Positions 31,572 through 43,699 are shown, counted from the stretch's first letter. The stretch is DNA of 64,000 nt from Sacculina carcini (GCA_916048095.2 OU696573.1:5294608-5358607); one strand, 5' to 3'. Translations and numbers: made by a program. Notes: a model not told the origin generated them from the sequence alone.

Positions 31572-33151
31572 GCCACTCAACGTGTCGTCGATGGATGGTG
31601 GATAGTGGAAGCGAGGTATCTATATTACCTCCGTCCTCGTCAGCATTTCTAACTGAACACGTCGACGCCCCTCGTTGTCGTGCGGCCAACGGCCGCCCGA
31701 TCAAGGTTTTCTCCGTAGGACACAAACTGTCTCTCGACCTGGGACTTGGTCGGAAGTATGAATTCAAATTTATGGTCACCGACGTCCCAATACCTATATT
31801 GGGCGCTGATTTCCTTCGAGAGCACGGCCTTGTGCCAGATATGAAAACCTCACGTCTCCACGACTGCTCGACACATCTTTCCGTTTCATGTTGTCACGCA
31901 AGTCCATTGTCGAGTGAACTACCCATGACTATAGCGGCAGTGAATTCCGCTGGAGACAACTCATTACCTGCTCGCGAACTCTTTGCTTCACTTCGCTCAT
32001 CTAAACAATTAAAATTGCTATGTTCACCGTCCAACGCTAATGTGGATACGCCGACATCTGTCACCGAGCACATGATCATCACAAACGGCCGCCCTGTGTT
32101 TGCGCGCGCCCGCCGACTCCCTCCAGACAAACTTCGTGCGTCTAAAGAGGAAGTCAATGACCTGCTGTCACGCGGAATCCTCGTGCAATCGTCATCTGAA
32201 TGGGCCAGTCCGATCCATTAACTCCGGAAAGGGGATAAAACCAGCTTCAGGACAGTCGGTTGTTACGAACGTCTCAACGCTATAACAGTGAAAGACCGAT
32301 ATCCTGTTCTGGATGTTCAGTCATTCGCCGACCAGTTGAGTGGCTCCACGGTATTCAGCAAACTGGATTTGAAACGAGCCTTTGCTCAAATACCAGTCCA
32401 TCCGGCACACCGCCACAAAACTGAAATTATTACACCATTCGGCCTGTATGAATACACCCGCATTCCGTTCGGGTTATGCAATGCCGCGCAGATATTTCAG
32501 AGGTTTATCGATGGTGTGCTCCGTGGACTTCCGCGGATTTTCGCCTACATAGACGATATTCTTGTGTATCCGCCTGATGCGCAAACACACATCAAAGACC
32601 TAACAGCTGTGCTCGACCGTCTGCAACTTCACGGCCTTGTCATCTCTCCAGAGAAGTGTGTGTTAGGTACATCCTCCATCAAATTCCTCGGTTATAAAGT
32701 CTCCAGCGAGGGCTTGGCTCCGATGCACGACAGAGTAGATGCACTCAAGCTTGTAAAGTCGCCACAAGACGTCACTTCATGTCGCCGCTTCATAGGCATG
32801 ATGAACTATTACCATCGCTTTATTCCACGCCTCGCCGCGGTTCTCTCACCACTACATGAACCAGCAAATCGAAAGAAAAGCAAATTTACATGAGAACCAA
32901 AGCATCAAACTGCCTTCGACAAGTCGAAATCCATGTTAGGATCAGCAGTAGCACTCGCTTTTCCGCGCCAGGACATTCTCATCCAAGTCGTCGCTGATGC
33001 ATCGTCCACAGCCATTGGTGCCGTTCTCAAACAAGAGTTCGACAACAAGATAGTGCCTGTCGCCTTCCATTCAAAATTTTTGTCAATCACACAGAAGAAA
33101 TGGAGCGCCGGTGACCGTGAACTTTTTGCGTTGGTGAGTGCTGTCCGGCGT

Positions 33152-33448
33152 AGCCGCCTCGTAGCCGAGTGGCTAAGACGCACGCTCTGTGCACGAGAAG
33201 TCCAGGGTTCGGTTCCCTGGCGAGGTGAAACGTTTGGGTCCGTTTCTGAAAGGGTAGCCCAATTGTCGCAATGCGGGTTTTGTGTGCGCGCAACCGTGCA
33301 GCTTCTGTGCTGGCGGTGACTGCAAAACCCGTGCGGCCGGACCTGCGGTGTGCCAGCCGGGGCCGTGAGGCTTTGCCCATGCATAAATTCACGCGAACAT
33401 TAGCCTCTCCACTGCTGTGTTCAAATGCGTAAATTTATTTTTATTATG
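33152..33448 (+). mobile_element. tRNA-derived SINE inside RNase H region
   Basis: A 297-bp insertion flanked by CCGGCGT on both sides (33145-33151 and 33449-33455). Its head is tRNA-like, with an A box TAGCCGAGTGGC (33162-33173) and a B box GGTTCGGTTCC (33206-33216) about 44 bp apart, as in a class II (Leu/Ser-like) tRNA. The body has a GC-rich central part and the tail is T- and A-rich, without a long poly-A. It would be transcribed by RNA polymerase III and moved by a LINE. Confidence 0.9.
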
Positions 33449-35281
33449 CCGGCGTGTTCGTCACCTTCTTGAAGGCCGTGCGGACGTCCAACTCGTTACA
33501 GATCACAAGATCACTGATCTACGCATTCACCTCGAAAAACGGAACGTTCAGCACGTGTGACTCGACAATTAGCCTTCCTCAGCGAATATTCTGCAGACAT
33601 CATGCATGTGAGCGGGGCAGCCGACGCAGTATCGGATTGTCTAAGTCGACCTCATCAAGTCAGTGAACCATCGGAGTCCCCAATAAACTCAACGTGCTTC
33701 AACATCGCTCAGCAAGAAGTGAACAACACTGAATTGGCCAAACGACAAATCGAAGACCCTGAAGTAGCTGCCTTGTCTACGAATCCATCGTTGACCATCA
33801 GAAGACTACAAGTCGCAGGAACCGAACACCCACTGGTAGTTGATGTGTCCAGTGGCTCTCATCGTCCTCTCGTTCCGACTTCATTACGCCGACCCACATT
33901 CGACCGCCTTCACGGTATCCACCACCCCGGCACCCGGGCTACAAAGCGCCTAATCACTGAACGATTTGTGTGGAAGGGTATGAGTGCCGACATAACCAAG
34001 TGAACTCGCACGTGTCTTCACTGCCATAGTTCTAAGGTGGGCCGACATCAAAATACGCCGCTGAAACGTCCAGCTACTACTTCAGGTCGCTTCGAAGCAT
34101 TACATGTCGACATTGTTGGCCCCATAGATCCGGCAAATGGACACCGTTTTCTCTTCACCATCATTGACAGCTTCACCCGCTACCCCGAGGCGGTCCCGAT
34201 GACTAACTCCACAGCAAAATTGTGTGCGCGAGTGCTATTGGGGTGGATATCCCGTTTTGGAATGTGCTTAACGATCACATCTGACCGCGGTCGACAATTC
34301 GTTGGGGAGCTCTGGAGTGAACTTTGGTCGCTTTTTGCTGTTCAATGCACAACAACATTGGCGTATCAACCTCAACAAAAAGGTCTCGTCGAACGACTAC
34401 ACCGCACTCTGAAGGCTTCGCTGATGGCATCACTCCAAAATCATCATAACTGGCTGGACGCCTTACCGTTGGTGATGCTAGGTCTCAGAGCAACGCTGAA
34501 ACCCGACATCGGTTGCTCTCCAACTCAGCTCGTGTTTGGTGAGCCCATTCGTCTGCCTCATCAGTTCTTTTCGCCGACCGACGCTCTTCCCAACAAAGAT
34601 TTTGTTCGCAACATTTCCACGGTCATCACCCGACTGAGACCTGTCCCAACATCATGGCACCAGACACAGGAACCTCCTTCTACTTTTGTGTCTCCTCACC
34701 TGTCACAAGCCAGTCATGTGTTTGTTCGTGTGGATGCTCACCGCCGCTCACTAGACAGGTCATACAAGGTTCCTTACCCGGTTATGGATCGAGGACAAAA
34801 ATCGTTCCTTCTCGATTTGGGCCATCGTACTGACAATGTCGCCATCGATAGGTTAAAACCGACATTCCTGGCAACCGAGGATTCTCGCACTGACAACCTA
34901 ATCCCGGTATATTGCCCCGTTTCTCAAACGACAGCACCGGAGTCGGATCGCGAAGCAGAGTATCTTCCGCCACCTGAGCCCTCCACTGTGACCAATCGCA
35001 CAGGAAGAGAGAGCCGGCGACCTCAGGCTGGCGGATTACATTTGACCTCCACGCACATGTCTTACATTTAACAATGTTCCTATTGCGAGTGTGTATAATG
35101 TTGAGAGTTTCCTGTTTGTGTGTATCCGGTGTTTCTAATTCAATGAGTTGCACAGAATTTTCGCAAATTAGATTGAGATCCTGTATATTTGTATCCGTGT
35201 GTTTTACCTGTATGTTTGCCATGTGATCACGAACCTCTTGTGTGAGTACCCTCCCGAGGTGTCAGGTTCTCGGAGGGGGGC

Positions 35282-35340
35282 TGTGGCCAGGTCCTGGGAT
35301 TGGCAACACTTATTGCTTTTGTCTCACCTGCGTTTGTTTA
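35282..35340 (+). repeat. partial right LTR of the second CsRn1-like element
   Basis: Begins TGTGGCCAGG directly after the purine tract. The end is lost where LINE sequence starts; the boundary is approximate. Confidence 0.55.
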
Positions 35341-35344
35341 CGTC

Positions 35345-35611
35345 CGCATATGAAGGTTAACAATATACATCGTATCGTGTTCTCGTGTATCCGCTACAAT
35401 ACCATCGACCGAAGTCAACCACCAACATGCACAAAATGTGACAGGCCCTTCACTGTCAAGCATGCGGTCATAGATTGCGTGAACTTTAATATCGCCAGAC
35501 AGCCAATGTTGGATTATTGCGCGGTAACAGGACTGGAATTTAATAAAAGAATCGTTCTGTGGTACACAGACCAGCAGTTGATGAACCTACTGATACTAGT
35601 GGAGTTTTTAC
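35345..35611 (+). pseudogene. LINE ORF2 C-terminal fragment (I/Jockey-like)
   Basis: Codons read TCTKCDRPFTVKHAVIDCVNF: a C-x-x-C...H...C knuckle near the end of LINE ORF2 proteins of the I/Jockey type. The segment before (RIVFSCIRYNTIDRSQPP) and after (LDYCAVTG, NLLILVEFL) also fits that tail. It is truncated at the left by the LTR remnant and at the right by the next LINE, which landed in its last codons. Confidence 0.7.
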
Positions 35612-36674
35612 AACAACAACAACAACAAACATATATTTAATATAGCGCACACAATAGTTACAAGCGCGCGATACGCAAATTACGACTGGAGCAAGTGAGA
35701 AATTGGGTCAACTGCGCAGGTTGGGTGAAGTATGAACATGCAGCTTTGAACAGAAACACAAACATGTAGCAATTATGAGTCCGCAATATGTAACTAAATG
35801 TGCAAAAAAGAGATAAATCATTAAATAAAAGTAAAACGGATTATATCAATATCAATAGGAAGAATAAATCAATTATAACATTGCAAACAAGTAAACTTAA
35901 GAAAACTCTGAGGCCAAAGAAAGGAAATGTTTTTGCAGTTCAGAGGAGAAAGATGAGTAGGATTTCATTCGGAGGGGGCGAGGAGGAATTGAATTATAAA
36001 TGCGGGGTGCAGAAAAAAAGAATGATTTCGCAGATCAAGTGGATTGGTTCAACGCAGGGGACAGATTAGAGGAGTAGGCTGGCGACGTGAACCAGAAGTA
36101 CTCTCTTGAACCAGAAGTAGTGAGCGTAGATAGGACGGGGCTGAAGGGCAGTGAAGGATTTTGTACACCAAACAGAAAATTTTGTAGCGAATTCGGAAAT
36201 GAGCAGTGAGCCAACCAAGGCGGTGAAGGTGAGCTGAAGTTGGCGTTTTGGGAGGAAGTTTAAGAACGAAGCGACAGGCAAGGTTGATAATGGATTGTAG
36301 ATGGCGGATACTTTTGAGGGGAAGGTGAAAATACAAGGAGTTACAGTAATCTAGGCGAGTGAAAATGTAAGAATTGACGAGAAGAACAGCCGAAGATTCG
36401 TCCAAAAGAGAACGTATGAGATACAATTTTTTCAGAATGAAGCGGCAAGAGCGAGTGAGTTGAGAAAAGTGTTGAGAAAATGATATTGTCGGATCAAATG
36501 TGATGCCAAGGTTGCGAATTTGATAAGCTAGAGGCAAGGAGACAGTGGTAGGGATTATCCTTGGAGGATGAAAAGCTAAGTAGACTGTTTTGTCGTGATT
36601 AAGAAGGATGTATCTGGAGGCAGCCCATGACGAAATATGGGAAAGAAGTTTAGATAGCAAAGTAGGATTATGTA

Positions 36675-37053
36675 CCACTACCACTTCAGTCACTTAAGTC
36701 TACCGCGCGCGGCGCTGGAGTGCGCACGCGACCGGTGATAACTTGTCGTGTAGTTATTGTTATCTCAACTTCACCACTTCAGTCTACCAATTCAGTCACT
36801 TCAGTCTACCGCTTCCACTTCAGTCTACCACTTCAGTCACTTCAGTCTACCGCTACCACTTCAGTCTACCACTTCAGTCACTTCAGTCTACCGCGCGCGG
36901 CGCTTGAGTGCGCACGCAACCTGTGATAATTTGTGACCTGTGACCTGCGATCCTGTGATAATTTGTCGTGTAGTTATTGGTATATATATATCTATGTTGT
37001 AAGATGCTTCTAAAAACCACGTAGTGGATGAGTGTCGCAATAAATGAAATGAA
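36675..37053 (+). mobile_element. non-autonomous insertion with internal minisatellite
   Basis: A 379-bp insertion flanked by ATGTA on both sides (36670-36674 and 37054-37058), splitting the LINE right after the YADD box. It holds two copies of a ccgcgcgcggcgct block with tcgtgtagttattg, and between them tandem ccacttcagtctac repeats. The right end, caataaatgaaatgaaatg, looks like a SINE or LINE tail. No protein is encoded. The mobilising family is not known. Confidence 0.7.
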
Positions 37054-37110
37054 ATGTAAAGATAGGGGAGAGTAAATTTGTACATCGTCAGCATAGAGGT
37101 GAAAGGAAAT

Positions 37111-37243
37111 AGGGTATTCCCTGAGGACAGAACAAAGGGACGAGACGTAGAGGTTGAAAAGGAGTGGTCCCAGGAGAGAACCCTGTGGGACGCCAGAAGT
37201 CAACGACAAATACAATCGGCAAATATTTGGGGTGATATTTTAA
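37111..37243. repeat. 133-bp direct repeat, left copy
   Basis: LINE-derived sequence nearly identical to 43145-43277 (about two differences by eye). Both copies diverge at exactly the same points on their outer and inner sides, and together they bracket the block of two broken LTR elements. Confidence 0.85.
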
Positions 37244-40200
37244 TAATTTGAGAATGTATTTGAATGTAAGCACGAAAAATAAAAAAGAACAAGAAAGCAC
37301 AATTCCACACGATCACACCGCAACACAATGCACTAAATACTACTCTCTCCACCGAACAACACTCTAAATCACTGCACAAAACACCACCCTCTCACTTCAC
37401 CAGTAACGCAATGCCCAGCATGCACGAGCGATCCTTGACTCAGGGCGGATACCACCCGCGCATGCATGCACTCATCGCTCGCGCTTGTGTGACGCAGCTG
37501 CCTCCGCGCGCGCATACAACAACGTACACAAAATCACACTCCCACGTACGCACACAAATACACATGCACGCACACACAATTATATATAGTACAAGGTACA
37601 ATACCATGCAATACACAATAAACATAATACATATCCCCCTGATTCTAAGAATCACTATGCCCGATTAGAATTATACACAACATAATCATTAAACCGCGCC
37701 GGACGCTGACTCTGTCGCTGTGGTCGCGCCTGCTGCTGACCGCTACTCGCCGGATCAGTCCCGGCAGTCCTCTCACCGTACACCATGACGGCAGGCTCGC
37801 CATCGTCCGCCACGTCACCGCTCGCCTCTTCCAATCCGTTCGTGCCGCCACCGTTCTCCGTCTCCGCCCGTGGTCTGACATCACCCACGTGCCTGTTGAT
37901 GCCATCGACGGCGACAACGAGGTCTGACACGACACTTGTGACGGTACCCCTGCGACCGACAGCCTCACAGCCTCTCTCACACTGCACTGTTTCCTCGCCA
38001 CAATGGTCTTGACAGTCCGATGCGACCTCTCCGCTATGCCGTTTCCTTCTGGACGAAAAGCACACCGATAGCGAATGCTCACACCCCAACGTTCCATCGC
38101 CCGCACAAAAGACTGTCCACGAAAAGACGTGTCGTTGTCCAGAAGTATCTCATTTGGGGGTCCACGCTCACTAAAAATATCATCGAAAATGTCCGCCACT
38201 TCATCGCTGCTGCGACTGCAAACCTTGCGCCAGAGAGAAAACCTCAAAGGACCACAATCGATGACAGACACATACAATAAATTACGCACATGCACAAAAT
38301 CTGCTGCCAGACGGTGCCAGTTTTGATTCACGCTCAGTTTCCCGTGTCTCCATTTCACTGACGCCGGGCAAATCGAATTGCAGATGTCACTCGACCTCAC
38401 AACATCTGCGACTTACCGCTTGCTCACGTAAAGCTTTTTCCTCCGGCAAAAGTACCGCTTCGGTGGATGCCCGGATGTCCGGCGTCGTGGTGAATCTGCC
38501 TGATGCGAGAACGCACGTCAGTCGGTTCAGCACCTGCGGCACACACTGATTTGTCCTGTTTCAACCAGTGACCAGGCACACGAGTCAGGCAATCTGCTTT
38601 ATTCCTCTCGGACGCCACCTTCATTACTTCAACCGTCAGGTCGTACTCGTCCAACAATCCACCGATGATCTCTAGTCGGCGCCTGATCAGCAACTCACTA
38701 CAGGCAGTGGTCCTGACACGCTCCTTTGCCGTTAGGAGTCCCCTGAGCCATACATGCACCGTGGATGAATCTGTGAAAAGCCGAATTTATCGAAATTTTA
38801 GCTTGATCGCCAGTCCAAGCCCCTTTATCACGGCGTCTAGCTCACTGAGGTTTATGTGGTGGCTGTCCCTTCTCAACCAGCAAGCATCCTCCACTGTCTC
38901 GCCATTTACCTCAACCAACGCACCAATGGCAAAGTTGCTGGCGTCTACCCATACATTCGCCGAATCACCATCGATCTTCCACACGCCTCTCACGGGATCG
39001 CTATGCTGTAGTCTCGACATCACTTCGTTCACATGACTCTGGAGTGCCGAGTCACAAATCGGTTCGTCCCAGCTGTTTGTCGCTTCGGATGCAAGTCGAT
39101 TGATGTACGAAGCGGCAACTCGCAGCCAGCCACCGACAGGATAATGCGACACTACAGTGCTGCATAGTTAAAACACGAATCGTCTCGTGAGCTGTTCCGG
39201 ACACTCACCCACGGCATTGTCCCTTTTCCACATCAGCTTGCCAGAGTCTGACGAAAACACGTGTAAGCCGAGCACTCGGGTTCCGTCAGAGAGCTTTTGA
39301 ATCTCTTTCGATTCAAGGCCGTACTTGGCAAAGTGCTCCTTCACCGCTTTGGGTGACACAATGTTTCCGTCAATGAGAACATCGTCAACATATGCCGATG
39401 TCCCTCGTCTTATCTGGTCGTTCTGTGCCATCGCCGAGTCGACCACCGTATGCATGATCATGGGCGCCTCACTCAACCCGAATCCAAGCCTGGTCAAGCA
39501 GTACAACACACCATTGAACTTCACCGTCTGGAAAGGCCACAATGAACTGTCAACTGATATCTGCAGGTAGGCTTTCTTGAGGTCCATGATAAACACATTG
39601 TCTCCCTTCATCCGCCATTCCCTCAGCTTCTCATTGCATACGTCAGCATCTGCAGAACGAGTGTCAATGTGTATATTTAATTCTCGGAAATCGAGGACCG
39701 GTCTCCCTTTGTTCTTGTTCTTTTGGGTTACTGCCATCAGTGGAATCAAACAGCGGGCAGGCCCATGTACACTCTCATCATAGGGAATCAACCATTTGTT
39801 GCTGATCCACTCATTGATCTCTCTGTCGAATGCCTCCTTGGCGTGTTGCCTCACATGATATTGTGCAGTTTCGTTTGTCAAACGCTGCGGCTCGTGGTCG
39901 TCAAGCCACTTCCACTTGCAAGTCCACATGTTTTTAGCTGCATCGAACCGTGCCTCATGTCCAGGTTTTGACTGAGCAATATCACCAGCCGCAGCACAGT
40001 ATGCAGCCTTGGCACTCACTTGAAAATACACCCCACCGTCAGCACGTACGCAAACACCCCCCAGCGCTGATATGGCGTTCATTCCCAGAATCGCATCATA
40101 TCCCATCGGCTTGTGCTGCACAACAAGGGCTTTTACAACAACTGACTGTTTCTCGACACTCACACAACATTCACCAACACCCGAACAGTCAAAGCTCATG

Positions 40201-41274
40201 CCACCCAAAGTATTCACATGAGTCGTTACTGGTGTCCATGCTCTACAAACTCCACTCCACACAATACAGCGAGAACAACCGGTATCAACAAGCACACAAG
40301 ACTCACGTTGATCAATAAACACAGTGACTGAAGGAAGCGCCTCATTGCTCACTGAGGAGAGGGTGCTGGCGCTGACGAACCATCTCCTTCCTCGTTTCCC
40401 TGACAGTCCTTCGCCATGTGACCCAACTTGGAACAATTGTAACATCGCATCCGATATTTCCTTTTGGGGCACTCTCTACTCAAATGACCAGTCTGATTGC
40501 AAATATAGCATTTTCGGGGTGAAAGCGACCCGGCATTGGCGGCTAGACAGTTCGGCGGGCTTTTTGTTGTTTGCAACACCATGCGAGTTCTGCTCGTAAT
40601 ATCACTCAGCGACAGAGACTCTGACACTGTGCTTGCACGAATACTGGTCGCCACGTGCTCGGGTAGGCCATTTACAAATGCACATATCAGCAGATTATCG
40701 GATACGCCACCGAATGAAACTGCAAGCTTTTTTAAGTCTGCCAAATATACGTCAGGCGACTCACCTTCTTGCAGACGACGACTGGTGAACAGGGCGTATG
40801 CACGGAATCTGTCCACACCAAACGCCGAGAACAAAGCGCTGCGAGTTCCTTTTGCACAACGGCGAAGTTCATCCGGCAGTTGGGACCACACAACAAACGC
40901 GCCTTTTGAGAGACGTAGTGGCACTACGCTCATCACATCGACGCCGAAATAGCTTGTAAGTTCTGCTTCGCCTCCGCCATGGTGAACAATCACAGACAAT
41001 GGATGATGACGATGATGATATATTTGATGCAGTACTAAACTATATATACATTGAATACCCGCACGCACAATCACACAACGCCCGTTCACACAACGCCCAA
41101 TCCACACAGCCAACACGATAACACCACTTATTCACCTGATAACCGCTGACACACACTGCCTATCGCTCACACTGCTTGATACATACACGCTTGAACGACA
41201 CACGCGCACGCACGCAAACACTTCAACGACACACGCGCACGCACACAAACACGACCATAAACACTAACGAACGA
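37244..41274 (-). mobile_element. lineage-C Ty3/gypsy element, broken (C1)
   Basis: Minus strand. Gag about 40.35-41.0 kb, with two zinc knuckles (CYICNQTGHLSREC and CYNCSKLGHMAKDC) after a capsid segment (LRLSKGAFVVWSQLP, DVYLADLKKLA). Protease LVDTGCSRCIV and RT with RPVLDFRELN, MDLKKAYLQI, CLTRLGFGL and YVDDVLI at about 39.2-40.4 kb. RNase H with VWVDASNFAIGALVEV and ELDAVIKGL at about 38.6-39.1 kb. Integrase with HHDAGHPGIHR and NGIAERSHRTVK at about 37.7-38.5 kb. A purine tract (agggggat) at about 37640 precedes a probable 3' LTR of about 370 bp (about 37265-37632, TGTATTATG to CTTACA on the minus strand). I could not find a matching left partner near 41.0-41.27 kb. About five or more breaks. 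Confidence 0.85.
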
Positions 41275-43144
41275 AGCGGAACACCGCTTCCTCCACACTG
41301 CACTGACTCCGTGCCGCTATCACCTTCACCGTGCGATGACATCGCTCCACTATGCCATTTCCGTGAGGCTCGTAGACACATCGGTACTTGGGAACCGCAC
41401 CCCAATCAGCTGAAAACACCTTGAACTCGCGACTTCTGAATGCTGTTCCATTGTCCAGTAACACCTCACTCGGGGCTCCTCGTTCCAAGAAAACTGTTTT
41501 GACCAGTTCGATGATTTTCCTGCTGTCCTCTTTCTTCAGCAGTTTCCACAGCGCGAAACGGGACGGTCCACAGTCTATTACAGATAAATAAATATTGCCT
41601 CTAACATGTGTGACATCCATCGCAAGCCTCTCCCAGTTATTTTTCACCGACAAATTTCCATGCCTCCATTTAAGTGGGGCTGGGTCGATGGAACGACACA
41701 TCTCGCAAGATTGAACGACGGCTTGAGCTTCCTTTCTGGTTGCCGCTTGATTGGATCTGCGGGCGAAGTACAATGTTCTCCTGATGCCGGGATGACCTGC
41801 TGATTCGTGGATCTATTTCATTTCCTCCGTGCCCATTTGACCAGATTGACCTGCACAGCAAACTGTTTGGAGTCTGTTCTGCTTCTCGCACATCGCCAGC
41901 CACTTTTCCGGCACGCGGGTTATCGCGTCAGAGTGATTTTCAGCAGAACCAACCAATATCACTTCCATACCCAAACCAAGCTCTTCTTGAATCGCCTTCA
42001 GAGTACCAAGTCTTCGCCGAATCAGCAGCTCTCCGCTAGCACGGGTTTTAACACGAGCTTTCCCCGTGAGAGCATCACGGACCCAGTGGCAAGCTGTTTG
42101 GGAATCTGTGAATATTCTAATCTCTGTCATGCCCCAAGCTGCTGCCAGATTGATGCCCTTCAGAATGGCGTCTAGTTCGGCTAAATTTATATGGTGGTCG
42201 TCCTTGCGCAGCCAGCTAGCGTCCTCAATCACCATTCCATCAATCTCCAAACCCACGCCTATTGTCAACTGACTAGCATCCAACCAAACGTCAACTTTTC
42301 TCCCTTCAACTCTCCACACACCATGCGCAGCGTCCTCTTTCTCAATTTTTTTTTAAAGAGGCTAAACACGTTCAACGTACGGTTGTCGACTTCTTCATCG
42401 CAGGATTTAGTCGATTCGCTTGCCACTCTCTTGACAAATGAGGAAGCGACTCTCATCCAGCCACAGACAGGAAGGTGCCCAATTGCTTGTCCGCAGAATG
42501 AAAATATCTTCCGTTTCGTGATTGGCTCCTCAAAGACATCCACATCATTATCCCTCCTCCAGACCAGTTGTCCTTGATCTTGAAGTAATCGTAAACCTAG
42601 TACCCTCAACGATGGATCAGGTCGACTCACGGGCTTGCATGACAGACCATATCTCAGCAGGTGGCTGCTGACTTTTTCTGCACTCAGAATAGATCCATCT
42701 ACGAGAATGTCGTCAATGTACGACGAGGTGGCCGTTTGGACACCCTGATCTTGCGCCAATGCAAATTCCACAATCGACTTCATAATTATGGGAGCTGCAC
42801 TGAGACCAAATCCAAGTCTGGTTAAGCAGTATCTAGTGCCTCCGACAATAACGGTTTGATATTTCCACAACGACGGGTCCAATTCTATTTGCAAATACGC
42901 TCTCTTGAGATCTAAAAGAGCCACATTATCTCCTCGTCTTCTCCAATCGCGAAGTTTCTGATGACAAACGTCCACCTCTGCTGAGTGCACCTCAATGTAT
43001 TTATTCAGCTGGCGAAAATCCATAACTGGGCGCACTTTCGATTTGTTTTTCTGCGTTACCGCCATGAGCGGAATCAAACCCTTTGCTGGTCCATGAACAC
43101 CCTCATCGAATTCAACCAACCAACCCTCAGCAATCCCTTGTCGT
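41275..43144 (-). mobile_element. lineage-C Ty3/gypsy element, fragment (C2)
   Basis: Minus strand, truncated at both ends. RT at about 42.4-43.1 kb (RPVMDFRQLNKY, LLDLKRAYLQI, RYCLTRLGFGLS, SYIDDILVDG, then FSFCGQAIGHLPVCGWMRV), RNase H at about 41.9-42.3 kb (KVDVWLDASQLTIGVGLEI, ELDAILKGI), and integrase at about 41.27-41.85 kb (CEMCRSIDP, DVTHVRGNIY, EVLLDNGTAF, NGIVERCHRTVK). It stops in the integrase where C1 begins and at 43144 where LINE sequence begins. Gag, protease and LTRs are missing. The simplest reading is that C1 inserted in C2. Confidence 0.82.
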
Positions 43145-43277
43145 AGGGTATTCTCTGAGGACAGAACAAAGGGACGAGACGTAGAGGTTGAAAAGGAGTG
43201 GTCCCAGGAGAGAACCCTGTGGGACACCAGAAGTCAACGACAAATACAATCGGCAAATATTTGGGGTGATATTTTAA
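43145..43277. repeat. 133-bp direct repeat, right copy (LINE-derived)
   Basis: Partner of 37111-37243. It encodes, on the minus strand, the SGVPQGSLLGPLLFNLYVSS segment of the L2-like RT. It is joined on the left to C2 and on the right, through about 45 bases of unassigned DNA, to element D. Confidence 0.85.
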
Positions 43278-43326
43278 GATTATCTTAATCATGTTTTAAG
43301 GTTTGATTTCTTCCTTACACCATTCC

Positions 43327-43628
43327 TAAATAAGCATGAACCATTTGTCGATATATTTTAAAGATCAACAATGACAACAATATCTGGCAAATGCAAGCAG
43401 AACAATATAATTAATATATGTTGGACATGAATATGACAATACATTGGATATATTTACCTGTTAGTCAATGTAAAACAATAATACGTTGAACATGTAAATA
43501 TTACCATGAATCATGATAGTAATACGTTTAAAATGATGTTTGTCAGCTGTGGTTGTTGTTGTTGCGCAATCATATTGTCCGGTGCAAAAGTCTAATTCAC
43601 GTGACTTTAGTCGCATGATACTTCTCTA
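43327..43628 (-). repeat. 3' LTR of element D
   Basis: 302 bp; on the minus strand it begins TAGAGAAGTATC and ends GCTTATTTA. Confidence 0.9.
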
Positions 43629-43699
43629 CGCCCCCCAAGTTGAAAGGTACTGGAGACTGATGAGAGGGCACAATCGTTGCTTCGTATCCATGCGGGTGG

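Larger units (their letters stand above)
31572..35340 (+). mobile_element. second Ty3/gypsy element, CsRn1-like, 5'-truncated and broken
   Basis: Starts directly inside the protease (VDSGSEVSILPPSSSAF) at the satellite border, so the left LTR and gag are gone. Then RT (about 32.1-32.9 kb, with the catalytic YIDDILVYP), RNase H (about 32.9-33.6 kb, split by a SINE) and integrase (about 33.6-35.0 kb, DIVGPIDPANGH, SDRGRQFVGELW, KGLVERLHRTLK). A purine tract (cggagggggg) at 35271-35280 precedes the start of a right LTR, of which only a short piece remains. About four or five breaks plus the SINE. It is a different subfamily from the 23.2-29.1 kb copy and older. Confidence 0.88.
35612..37243 (-). 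mobile_element. L2-like LINE, minus strand, 5'-truncated
   Basis: Same family as the 14.7-17.1 kb LINE. The 3' tail is at the left (CAA blocks at 35612-35630, then atatatttaatatagcgcac). Coding remains: 36049-36670 with RNLGITFDPTISF, RLDYCNSLYF and LPPKTPTSAHLHRLGWL; 37060-37215 with SGVPQGSLLGPLLFNLYVSSL and LYADDVQIYSPLS, the RT catalytic box. The two parts are separated by the insertion at 36675-37053. The C-terminal part also ends early compared with the 632-codon copy. Confidence 0.87.

Noticed and set aside
35282-35398. A complete 117-bp LTR (TGTGG to GCTACA)
   Set aside because: The last part of this stretch already encodes the LINE fragment (RIVFSCIRYN), so the CTACA end is probably chance; only the first ~60 bp are kept as LTR.
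41030-41274. 5' LTR of C1
   Set aside because: No convincing match to the presumed 3' LTR at 37265-37632, so it was not annotated as an LTR.
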